A DNA stretch of 16,845 bases from JAUIBE01 sp035267185 (lineage in GTDB: Bacteria > Pseudomonadota > Gammaproteobacteria > Xanthomonadales > SZUA-36). Below, one piece after another: positions 1 through 5,025 of the stretch. Both the position numbers and the translations under genes were made by a program. The stretch lies in the NCBI GenBank assembly GCA_035267185.1, contig DATFLY010000061.1:1-16845 (forward strand), given 5' to 3'. Below the pieces are notes generated by a model, which made no database searches, was not told the DNA's origin, and worked only from the letters and a program-made list of their open reading frames with translations. Numbering within the stretch: the stretch's first letter is position 1; every line of letters begins with the position of its first letter.

Positions 1-23
1 GGTCCTTGAATGATTTGTTATGC
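1..23 (-). other. attC site of cassette 3, partial (cut by window edge)
   Basis: On the - strand the end reads GCATAAC followed by AAATCATTCAAGGACC, which matches the same end of the attC at 785-874, including the GGACC that the 60-bp attC lacks. The missing part probably resembles the longer 90-bp type. It begins just after the cassette 3 gene. Confidence 0.8.
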
Positions 24-30
24 AGCATTC

Positions 31-486
31 TCAAGGCAACCTCTTTTTCTCGGTTGGCGCATCCAGCAACCGCTGCATTTTCGCCCACTTCGTTTCTTGT
101 CCAGAAAGAATTGCCACGTAGTTTTGCTGAATATCCCTTGCGACCTTTGGTATCACAGTCTCCAGCTTCTCAGGAGGAAACATGTTCCCATGATATCCAC
201 TCACTCCCCCAAAGAAATGGCGGTCAATATGAAGGTAGCTATATTTTCGGTTTGCCATCAAAAACAAAACCTCGAACTGCATATCGAGGTATTGAACCCT
301 AACCTCCAAATTGTGAGAGCGATAAATCAAACGCCACCCATCTTTAAAAGAGCTTCCACCGGTCACCCACCGATCATCCAGGCGAAAACCAAGGCCAGAA
401 AGAAAGCCAAAAGCCTGCTCGGCAAATTCAGGGCTCACCTGAATTGGATGGAGTTCAGTCACGCTATTCGCGCTCTCTGATTGCAT
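31..486 (-). CDS. Cassette 3 gene: 151-aa soluble hypothetical protein
   Basis: The function is not recognised. An in-frame ATG exists further upstream (510), but it lies inside the attC of the neighbouring cassette. The ATG at 484-486 is part of the core site GTTATGC, so it travels with the cassette and is the better start. The protein begins MQSESANSV, has no signal peptide or membrane segment, and is rich in aromatic residues, with a stretch ending YRSHNLEVRVQYLDMQFEV and a later YSYLHIDRHFFGG. It looks like a small cytosolic alpha/beta protein. No Shine-Dalgarno sequence precedes the ATG; the nearest upstream stop (TAA at 497-499) lies 10 nt before it, so coupling to translation through the preceding attC is possible. 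The stop (31-33) is followed after 2 nt by an ATG that opens the attC reading frame. Confidence 0.75.
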   Translation of the reverse strand: MQSESANSVTELHPIQVSPEFAEQAFGFLSGLGFRLDDRWVTGGSSFKDGWRLIYRSHNLEVRVQYLDMQFEVLFLMANRKYSYLHIDRHFFGGVSGYHGNMFPPEKLETVIPKVARDIQQNYVAILSGQETKWAKMQRLLDAPTEKKRLP

Positions 487-542
487 AACGTCCGAATTAA
501 GCGGCGCCATTTATGGCGTCCGCCTTGAATGATTTGTTATGT
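483..542 (-). other. attC site of cassette 2 (60 bp)
   Basis: On the - strand it runs from ACATAAC to GTTATGC. The arms AAATCATTCAAG and CTTAATTCGGAC flank an inner palindrome (GCGGACGCC / GGCGCCGC). The left 40 bp, including GGCGCC and the ATTTATGGCGTCCGC stretch, are identical to the attC at 785-874. The core is GTTATG rather than the consensus GTTRRRY, and that variation recurs at every core site of this array. The ATG inside the core is the start codon of the next cassette gene. Confidence 0.9.
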
Positions 543-712
543 GGCACGTGCTTCAATCTCGGAAATCCTCTCAGCAAAACCCCATTGCCTGCCTGCCCCA
601 AGCATAGCGGCCCGGCGGAAAACACCCAAATCAGACGAAGCTCGCGGCCGACACAGAAAGAGTGAGCGGACCTAATTCCGCCGCAGTTCACCCAACTCCT
701 GGCCACCAACAC
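497..712 (-). CDS. Cassette 2: doubtful 71-aa ORF running through attC
   Basis: This is the longest ORF of the roughly 300-bp cassette 2. It begins with GTG at 710-712, shortly after an in-frame stop, and has no clear ribosome binding site or recognisable family. Its last residues (HNKSFKADAINGAA) are encoded by the attC itself, so it crosses the recombination site and stops 10 nt before the ATG of the next cassette. From the cassette's own core ATG (786-788) only an 18-codon ORF is open (732-788, beginning MWITKGFQG). The cassette may therefore carry no conventional protein gene, or a regulatory or very small one. Composition rich in R, G, C and W argues against a normal folded protein. Confidence 0.3.
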   Translation of the reverse strand: MLVARSWVNCGGIRSAHSFCVGRELRLIWVFSAGPLCLGQAGNGVLLRGFPRLKHVPHNKSFKADAINGAA

Positions 713-784
713 AGCCTATTGCTGACGATCTTTAATCCTGGACAAGAGTCGAAAAATTGATCCCCTGGAATCCCTTCGTGATCC

Positions 785-874
785 ACATAACGTCCGAATT
801 AAGCGGCGCCATTTATGGCGTCCGCAGCAGCCACTTCTTTTTGTGGCTGCTGGTCCTTTAATGATTTGTTATGT
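785..874 (-). other. attC site of cassette 1 (90 bp, extended central stem)
   Basis: The - strand runs from ACATAAC to GTTATGT. Outer arms match the 60-bp attC almost exactly. The centre carries an extra perfect 10-bp stem, CAGCAGCCAC (825-834) with GTGGCTGCTG (843-852), around an 8-nt loop. This is the variable terminal structure seen in longer attC sites, and it makes a strong folded single-stranded substrate for the integrase. The length difference from the 60-bp attC is 30 bp, a multiple of three, so the reading frame across the site is kept. Confidence 0.9.
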
Positions 875-879
875 TTCAT
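799..879 (-). CDS. Possible 26-codon ORF spanning attC1
   Basis: An ATG (877-879) stands 3 nt after the stop of the cassette 1 gene (TAG GCC ATG). The ORF continues through the whole attC in the frame that reads HNKSLKD, then VAAADAINGAA, and stops at TAA 10 nt before the next cassette's ATG. No Shine-Dalgarno sequence is evident, so any translation would be by re-initiation. The peptide itself may be meaningless; the point may be to carry ribosomes through the hairpin. Shown because the same arrangement begins after the cassette 3 gene. Confidence 0.25.
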   Translation of the reverse strand: MKHNKSLKDQQPQKEVAAADAINGAA

Positions 880-882
880 GGC

Positions 883-1161
883 CTACCGGTAGAACCGCCT
901 TGTATCGAAAAGCCTGAAGAAAAAACCTAAAGTTCCAGTCCAGATCGCTGTCCAAAGATCTCGTGACCTGGTTGGTGCCAAAAGACCAAAAGTGGCTGAC
1001 AGAATCGTGAGTATCCACACCAGCCCGAAACCACTGCCGAAAAGGGCCAATGAAATACGGCCCAATATGAAGCCAAAGAAAAAACCGCAAACCGCAGCGA
1101 TGAGAAGCGCAATGAGTCTATCTCCCCATTCTTCACCGCCTGATTTCTCTGATGTAAACAT
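883..1161 (-). CDS. Cassette 1 gene: 92-aa membrane protein of unknown function
   Basis: First cassette behind attI. The ATG at 1159-1161 lies inside the core site GTTATGT. The protein has a short charged N-terminus (MFTSEKSGGEEWGDR), then hydrophobic segments at about residues 16-40 and 43-62, with a weaker one near 70-83 and a basic tail (DTRRFYR). That pattern suggests a small inner-membrane protein with two or three spans. No family is recognised. There is no Shine-Dalgarno sequence before the ATG; instead a 19-codon ORF in attI ends 2 nt upstream, so translation is likely coupled to it. As the first cassette it should be the most strongly transcribed. Small membrane proteins are common among integron cassettes, so length and composition are not suspicious. 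Confidence 0.7.
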   Translation of the reverse strand: MFTSEKSGGEEWGDRLIALLIAAVCGFFFGFILGRISLALFGSGFGLVWILTILSATFGLLAPTRSRDLWTAIWTGTLGFFFRLFDTRRFYR

Positions 1162-1163
1162 AA

Positions 1164-1223
1164 CTACAAGTAATTGTCTTGAATGCTATTAAGACAATTT
1201 TGGTGGAAGAATGTTTGGTTCAT
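1164..1223 (-). CDS. Short attI-encoded leader ORF, 19 codons
   Basis: ATG at 1221-1223 opens MNQTFFHQNCLNSIQDNYL and ends in TAG at 1164-1166. The G of that stop is the last attI-derived base at the crossover, so the junction reads TAG-TT-ATG, with the ATG belonging to cassette 1. A purine-rich AGGGG lies 10 nt upstream of the ATG, with GGATAAG nearer. In class 1 integrons a short attI ORF (ORF-11) is known to aid translation of first cassettes that lack their own ribosome binding site, and this ORF has the right place and layout for that role. Whether it is translated is inferred. It also contains a 9-bp inverted repeat. Confidence 0.5.
   Translation of the reverse strand: MNQTFFHQNCLNSIQDNYL
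1172..1199. repeat. Inverted repeat in attI (9-bp perfect arms)
   Basis: AATTGTCTT (1172-1180) and AAGACAATT (1191-1199) flank a 10-nt spacer, inside the short attI ORF. It could be a mRNA hairpin controlling entry to the first cassette, a binding site for a dimeric protein, or part of the integrase recognition region. No U-tract follows, so it is not a terminator. Confidence 0.6.
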
Positions 1224-1324
1224 CTTATCCAAGCCCCTGATTAGAAAACCTATTCTCTCGCAGATGTAGGACTAAATGCGAATGCGGCGCGCTGTTACGA
1301 GCAAATTTCTTACATAGGGTGTTC

Positions 1325-1352
1325 TTGTTATCGCACGATTTCCCGCTCTAAA
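1325..1352 (+). promoter_or_regulatory. Candidate intI promoter
   Basis: TTGTTA (1325-1330) and TCTAAA (1347-1352) are separated by 16 nt and lie about 30 nt before the intI start codon. The match to sigma-70 elements is moderate. The -10 lies within a small palindrome, GCTC-TAAAC-GAGC (1345-1357), that could be an operator. No LexA-type CTGT-N8-ACAG box was seen here. Confidence 0.35.
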
Positions 1353-1384
1353 CGAGCGTAGTCTGATTGATTTGGAGGTGTATC

Positions 1385-2350
1385 GTGCGTGGCCTTTTAA
1401 CAGAAACCCGTAAGGCAATACGAGTCAGGCAATACAGCCTGGCTACAGAGCGCATTTATCTGGGGTGGTGCCGCAGATTCATTCGTTTTCATCATCCCAG
1501 GCATCCTCGAGATGTTGGCAAGATCGGTGTGGAAGCTTTTCTGAGCCACCTTGCCCTTGATCGCCAGGTGTCACCCGCCACTCAGAATCAGGCTCTTCAG
1601 GCGTTGCTTTTCATGTATCGCCAGGTGCTGGAGATCGATTTACCCTGGCTGGACGACGTGGTTCGCGCCAAGCCGAAGAAACGATTACCTGTCGTTCTTA
1701 GTCGCACCGAAGTTCTCTCGCTTCTGGAAGGTGCTTCGGGCGAAGCGAGATTGCCGGTGCACCTGCTCTACGGATCCGGACTACGTGCCATGGAATGTCT
1801 TCGTCTACGGATTGGTGATCTGGATGTCAGCCGTAAAACGATAAGGGTTCATTCAGGTAAAGGAGGTAAAGACCGGGTTACCGTTCTGCCTACTGGGTTA
1901 AGTGATGCCTTGAAGGCGCAGGTTGATTGGGTAAGAAAGCTGCATAAGAAAGACCTTGACGCAGGCCTGGGGGAAGCCAGGTTACCACTCTCTCTACAGC
2001 GTAAAATCGGTAAATCAAGCCATGAGTTTCACTGGCAGTTCTTGTTTCCCAGCCAGGTTGTATCGACCGACCCCAGAAATACTGTCTGGCGCAGCCGCTG
2101 GCACTTGCACGCCACAACTTTGCGGCGCGCTGTATCGACTGCTGCAAGACGGGCCGGCATCCAAAAACGGGTAACCTGCCACACGCTGCGCCATTCATTC
2201 GCAACACACTTACTGGAGTCCGGCACGGACATTCGGACCATTCAATGTCTGCTTGGACATTCCAGTGTTCAGACAACAATGATTTATACCCATGTAGCCA
2301 GGCGTGGCGTGCTTGGCGTCTTGTCTCCCCTGGACCAGGACAGGTCATGA
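1385..2350 (+). CDS. intI: Integron integrase (tyrosine recombinase), complete
   Basis: Site-specific recombinase that inserts and excises cassettes at attI and attC. The GTG at 1385 is chosen because GGAGG (1374-1378) lies 6 nt before it; the reading frame extends 18 nt further upstream but would overlap that site. The product is 321 aa, normal for IntI. Numbered from this start, the N-terminal SAM-like DNA-binding region covers about 1-95. Catalytic residues are all present: Arg134 (GSGLRAME), Lys near 159-162 (GKGGKDR), His266 and Arg269 (HTLRHSFATHLLE), His292 (LLGHSS) and nucleophile Tyr301 (MIYTHV). The integron-specific insertion is visible at about 225-245 (STDPRN, then a WHLHATTLRRAV stretch), which separates it from XerC/D. 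The gene is divergent from the cassettes, as usual, and its stop overlaps the ATG of the next ORF (ATGA). Confidence 0.95.
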   Translation: MRGLLTETRKAIRVRQYSLATERIYLGWCRRFIRFHHPRHPRDVGKIGVEAFLSHLALDRQVSPATQNQALQALLFMYRQVLEIDLPWLDDVVRAKPKKRLPVVLSRTEVLSLLEGASGEARLPVHLLYGSGLRAMECLRLRIGDLDVSRKTIRVHSGKGGKDRVTVLPTGLSDALKAQVDWVRKLHKKDLDAGLGEARLPLSLQRKIGKSSHEFHWQFLFPSQVVSTDPRNTVWRSRWHLHATTLRRAVSTAARRAGIQKRVTCHTLRHSFATHLLESGTDIRTIQCLLGHSSVQTTMIYTHVARRGVLGVLSPLDQDRS

Positions 2351-2433
2351 ACCCGACGGTCTTTCGTGAGGCGGGCTATCGGTTCTTGTTCTTTTCGAGA
2401 GAGGAACCGAGGGTCCATGTCATCTCAGGTTGA
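2347..2433 (+). pseudogene. DUF4160-type gene, N-terminal remnant (28 codons)
   Basis: The ATG overlaps the intI stop (ATGA, 2347-2350). The peptide MNPTVFREAGYRFLFFSREE, followed by PRVHVISG, matches the start of DUF4160 proteins, which open with a P-T-V-x-R, aromatic-rich FFFS and H-V-H pattern. A full DUF4160 protein is usually 75-90 aa. Here the frame stops at TGA (2431-2433), and the rest of the domain is not found in any frame because the next gene begins inside it at 2417. DUF4160 and DUF2442 genes commonly stand side by side, so a deletion has probably joined the front of the first to the front of the second. It may now serve only as a leader that couples translation from intI to the next gene. 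Confidence 0.6.
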
Positions 2434-2659
2434 GATCACTAACATCTCATCACATGGAGTTTGGCTCCTGGCCAGTGATGAAGAGTTGTTCTTGTCATTC
2501 GAAGAGTTTCCCTGGTTCAAAAATCAGACAGTGGGCGCCATCCAGAATGTCGAGGAAACAAGGCCTGGCCACTTTTATTGGCCGGATATTGATGTCGACA
2601 TCTCTGTCGAGATCATCAAAAATCCTGAGAAGTTTCCACTTAAAGCAAAGACTAACTAG
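2417..2659 (+). CDS. DUF2442-family protein, 80 aa
   Basis: From the ATG at 2417 the product begins MSSQVEITNISSHGVWLL, continues with a LSFEEFPWFKN segment and then GHFYWPDIDVDISVEII, all hallmarks of DUF2442 proteins, and ends at the usual length. A longer frame starts at 2366, but those 17 residues overlap the DUF4160 remnant and are unlike the family. AGGG lies 4 nt before the chosen ATG. DUF2442/DUF4160 pairs have been proposed to be toxin-antitoxin-like, but their activity is not established, and here the partner is cut short. It faces the end of the atp operon and sits beside, not inside, the cassette array: no attC separates it from intI. Confidence 0.8.
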   Translation: MSSQVEITNISSHGVWLLASDEELFLSFEEFPWFKNQTVGAIQNVEETRPGHFYWPDIDVDISVEIIKNPEKFPLKAKTN

Positions 2660-2679
2660 CGCCTAATCCTTTCGGGCAC

Positions 2680-2712
2680 GAAAAACGCCGGCCTGGTTGC
2701 CCGGGCCGGCGT
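2680..2712 (-). terminator. Rho-independent terminator of the atp operon
   Basis: On the - strand ACGCCGGCC (2704-2712) pairs perfectly with GGCCGGCGT (2685-2693) across a 10-nt loop, and is followed by TTTTTC. It lies 22 nt beyond the atpC stop. On the + strand the hairpin has no following T-tract, so it should act mainly on atp transcripts. Confidence 0.85.
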
Positions 2713-2734
2713 CGGTGTTCCCTTACTGCTCAGA

Positions 2735-3160
2735 TTAACGTTTCAGTTTCTTACGCAACTGCTCAAGTGCCCGAAGTTGTGCCATGGCTTCTGCCAGCTT
2801 GGCTTGCGCTTCTGCAATATCCATTTCTCCGGCACGATCCTGTAATTCGCGCTCTGCTTCTTCCTTGGCGCGACTGGCTGCGGCCTCATCAAGATCATCA
2901 GCGCGTGTCGCGGTATCCGCTAAAACAGTGACGATATGCGGCTGTACTTCCAGGATGCCGCCACCCACCACGAAAAATGCTTCTTCGCCGTCAGGTTGCG
3001 CCACACGCACCGGGCCCGGTTTAAGCTGCGTGATCAGCGGCGCATGGCGCGGACTGATGCCCAGCTCACCCACCATGCCGGTGGCGTAGATCATCGATGC
3101 CTCTCCTGAGAAAATCTCCTCGTGGGCGGAAACGATGTCACAACGAATTGTTTTACTCAT
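2735..3160 (-). CDS. atpC: F1Fo ATP synthase subunit epsilon
   Basis: Subunit of the central rotor stalk, which contacts gamma and the c ring and inhibits ATP hydrolysis. The frame is open to 3226, but the ATG at 3158-3160 gives MSKTIRCDIVSAHEEIFSG, the conserved family start, with GGGGAG 8 nt upstream. The product is 141 aa against about 139 in E. coli. The N-terminal beta-sandwich includes the conserved GELGISPRHAPLIT segment and FFVVGGGILEVQP; the C-terminal part is the usual two-helix region (from EAAASRAKEEAER to the basic end LRKKLKR). It is the last gene of the operon, 145 nt after atpD, and is followed by the terminator. Nothing unusual in the sequence. Confidence 0.95.
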   Translation of the reverse strand: MSKTIRCDIVSAHEEIFSGEASMIYATGMVGELGISPRHAPLITQLKPGPVRVAQPDGEEAFFVVGGGILEVQPHIVTVLADTATRADDLDEAAASRAKEEAERELQDRAGEMDIAEAQAKLAEAMAQLRALEQLRKKLKR

Positions 3161-3305
3161 ATCAAAGGCTCCCCGCAAAGAACCTGAAGAAAGGATAATT
3201 TTCCGAGAGCAAGGCGCACGAAACAATCGGAAGCGGAATGTACATTATCAGTACCTGAGCATTCAGATTGTGAGTGCAACACAGCTGTCGGGAAATTAGT
3301 CATCT

Positions 3306-4697
3306 TCAGGCGGCTTTTTCCTGGAGTTTCTTATCCCGCTCAACCGCTTCTTCGATGCTTCCCACCATGTAGAAAGCCTGCTCGGCGAGGTGATCATACT
3401 CACCTTCCACGATGCCCTTGAAACCGCGAATGGTGTCTTTCAAAGACACGTACTTACCAGGCGCCCCGGTGAATGTCTCGGCCACGAAGAAGGGCTGCGA
3501 CAGGAAACGCTGTACTTTACGTGCGCGCGCAACGGTCTGCTTGTCATCTTCGGAAAGCTCGTCCATGCCGAGGATCGCGATGATGTCTTTCAGCTCTTTA
3601 TAGCGCTGCAGTACCGACTGCACTTTACGCGCCACGTCGTAGTGCTCGGTACCGATCATGTTCGGATCGAGCAGACGCGAGGTTGAATCCAGCGGATCAA
3701 CAGCTGGGTAAATTCCCTGCTCGGCGATGTTACGACTCAGTACGAGTGTCGCATCAAGGTGAGCAAAGGTGGTTGCCGGGGACGGATCGGTCAAATCATC
3801 GGCCGGTACGTATACCGCCTGGAAGGAGGTGATGGAACCGGTCTTGGTTGAGGTAATGCGTTCCTGCAGCAAGCCCATTTCCAGGGCCAGTGTCGGCTGG
3901 TAACCAACCGCTGAAGGCATACGGCCCAGCAGCGCTGATACTTCCGTTCCGGCCAGTGTGTAACGGTAGATATTATCGATAAACATCAGTACGTCACGGC
4001 CTTCATCACGGAAACCTTCAGCAATGGTCAGTCCGGTCAGCGCCACGCGCAGCCTGTTTCCTGGCGGCTCGTTCATCTGGCCGTAAACCAGAGCAATCTT
4101 GCTGAGTACGTCAGCCTCCTTCATCTCGTGGTAAAAGTCGTTACCCTCACGGGTACGCTCACCCACGCCAGCGAATACTGAGTAACCACTGTGCTCAATC
4201 GCGATGTTTCGGATCAGTTCCATCAGCGTAACGGTTTTACCAACACCGGCACCACCGAAGAGGCCAACTTTACCGCCCTTCACGATCGGCATGACCAGGT
4301 CGATAACCTTAATGCCGGTTTCAAGAATTTCATTACCGCCAGCCTGCTCTTCGTAGCTTGGCGCCTTGGCGTGAATCGGACGACGCTCTTTCTCGCCGAT
4401 GGGGCCAGCCTCGTCAATCGGGCGACCCATCACGTCCATCACACGACCCAGGGTTTCCTGTCCAACCGGTACCGAAATCGGTGCGCCGGTGTTGGTCACT
4501 GGAATGCCACGCTTGAGTCCATCGGTTGAACCCAGGGCGATTGAGCGTACAACGCCGTCGCCCAACTGCTGTTGTACTTCCAGCATGATGTCGGTGCCAT
4601 CAACCGTCAGGGCGTCGAATACCCTGGGCATCGAATCGCGTGAAAACTCGGTGTCAACGACAGCGCCGATGACCTGGACAATGGTTCCTTTGCTCAT
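3306..4697 (-). CDS. atpD: F1Fo ATP synthase subunit beta (catalytic)
   Basis: Catalytic subunit of F1, alternating with alpha in the hexamer. The product is 463 aa (E. coli 460). Visible motifs: P-loop GGAGVGKT at 148-155, catalytic Glu180 in GERTREGND, Walker B DVLMFIDN at 235-242 followed by IYRYTLAGTEVSALLGRMPS, and the torque-linked DELSEDD at 379-385. The start ATG (4695-4697) is preceded by AGGAAAGAG. The gap to atpG upstream is 328 nt and filled with palindromic repeats, unusual within an operon in which gamma and beta must be made in a fixed ratio. All key residues are intact. Confidence 0.98.
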   Translation of the reverse strand: MSKGTIVQVIGAVVDTEFSRDSMPRVFDALTVDGTDIMLEVQQQLGDGVVRSIALGSTDGLKRGIPVTNTGAPISVPVGQETLGRVMDVMGRPIDEAGPIGEKERRPIHAKAPSYEEQAGGNEILETGIKVIDLVMPIVKGGKVGLFGGAGVGKTVTLMELIRNIAIEHSGYSVFAGVGERTREGNDFYHEMKEADVLSKIALVYGQMNEPPGNRLRVALTGLTIAEGFRDEGRDVLMFIDNIYRYTLAGTEVSALLGRMPSAVGYQPTLALEMGLLQERITSTKTGSITSFQAVYVPADDLTDPSPATTFAHLDATLVLSRNIAEQGIYPAVDPLDSTSRLLDPNMIGTEHYDVARKVQSVLQRYKELKDIIAILGMDELSEDDKQTVARARKVQRFLSQPFFVAETFTGAPGKYVSLKDTIRGFKGIVEGEYDHLAEQAFYMVGSIEEAVERDKKLQEKAA

Positions 4698-4736
4698 AAC
4701 TCTTTCCTGTTCTCTCGTTAACCCGTCGCAGCGGGT

Positions 4737-4905
4737 GGGTCCCGGTCTTCGCTATTCGCGAAACCGGGATGACGAAAGTTTTCTTCCGTCGCTTCAATTT
4801 GTCATCCCGGAATCTGTCCGGGGTCGCGGCTAAAAGCCGTTCCTACACTCTTCGTCATCCCGGAATCTGTCCGGGGTCGCGGCTAAAGGCCGCTCCTACC
4901 CCTTC
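4737..4905. repeat. REP-like palindromes in the atpG-atpD gap
   Basis: Three elements are packed here. At 4737-4773 is an inverted copy of family A (read on - as GTCATCCCGG, TTTCGCGAATAGCGAA, CCGGGA). At 4801-4847 and 4854-4899 are two tandem composites with a 53-bp period: a shortened family A (GTCATCCCGGAATCTGTCCGG) joined to family B (TCGCGGCTAAA, GCCG, TCCTAC). Family B read on the other strand begins GTAGGAGCGGC, which resembles REP elements of Pseudomonas and Xanthomonas that are spread by RAYT transposases. No such transposase gene is in the window. Confidence 0.8.
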
Positions 4906-5007
4906 GTCATCCCGGAAATGCAGCGCAGTCTTCATTTTCAGGTACGGCTTTCTTCTTTTCGAAAGAAGTGCCTGGAAATGGCCGTCGCGCGTAGCATTAT
5001 CCGGGAT
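4906..5007. repeat. Long imperfect inverted repeat (102 bp) downstream of atpG
   Basis: The outer arms ATCCCGGA (4909-4916) and TCCGGGAT (5000-5007) pair perfectly. Inside them AATGC/GCATT, GCGC/GCGC, CATTTTCAGG/CCTGGAAATG and CTTTCTTC/GAAAGAAG pair in nested order, closing on a 5-nt loop at 4956-4960. The whole stretch can form one hairpin with small bulges. Its ends match REP family A, so it looks like an expanded relative of that palindrome. It starts 18 nt after the atpG stop and would be part of the atp mRNA. Confidence 0.75.
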
Positions 5008-5025
5008 CCAGGATTGGCGGCAGCG

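Larger units (their letters stand above)
1158..1230 (-). other. attI recombination region with crossover point
   Basis: Core site GTTATGT lies at 1158-1164 on the - strand; by analogy with other integrons the crossover falls after its first G (1164), so bases from 1164 upward belong to attI and bases below belong to cassette 1. The position between the intI 5' end and the first cassette is that expected of attI. The exact outer boundary and the integrase binding sites cannot be fixed by eye. Confidence 0.75.
1..2350. mobile_element. Chromosomal integron, intI-proximal end (array continues beyond the left edge)
   Basis: The pieces of an integron are all visible: a tyrosine recombinase with the integron-specific insertion (1385-2350, +), an attI region to its left, and cassettes reading away from intI on the - strand, each ending in an attC site. 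The attC sites at 785-874 and 483-542 share nearly all of their arms and differ by an in-frame 30-bp central insertion; a third begins at 1-23. Such uniform attC sites are typical of sedentary chromosomal arrays rather than mobile class 1 integrons. No transposase or resistance gene is seen. The unit sits immediately beyond the atp operon terminator. Confidence 0.9.

Noticed and set aside
10..480. 156-aa + strand ORF opposite cassette 3
   Set aside because: It lies antisense to the cassette gene, has no ribosome binding site, and runs against cassette orientation.
1224..1384. LexA box or strong cassette promoter (Pc)
   Set aside because: Neither a CTGT-N8-ACAG motif nor a good -35/-10 pair on the - strand could be found by eye; a Pc must exist but is not placed.
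1890..2348. 152-aa - strand ORF under intI
   Set aside because: Shadow of the integrase gene, without a family resemblance.
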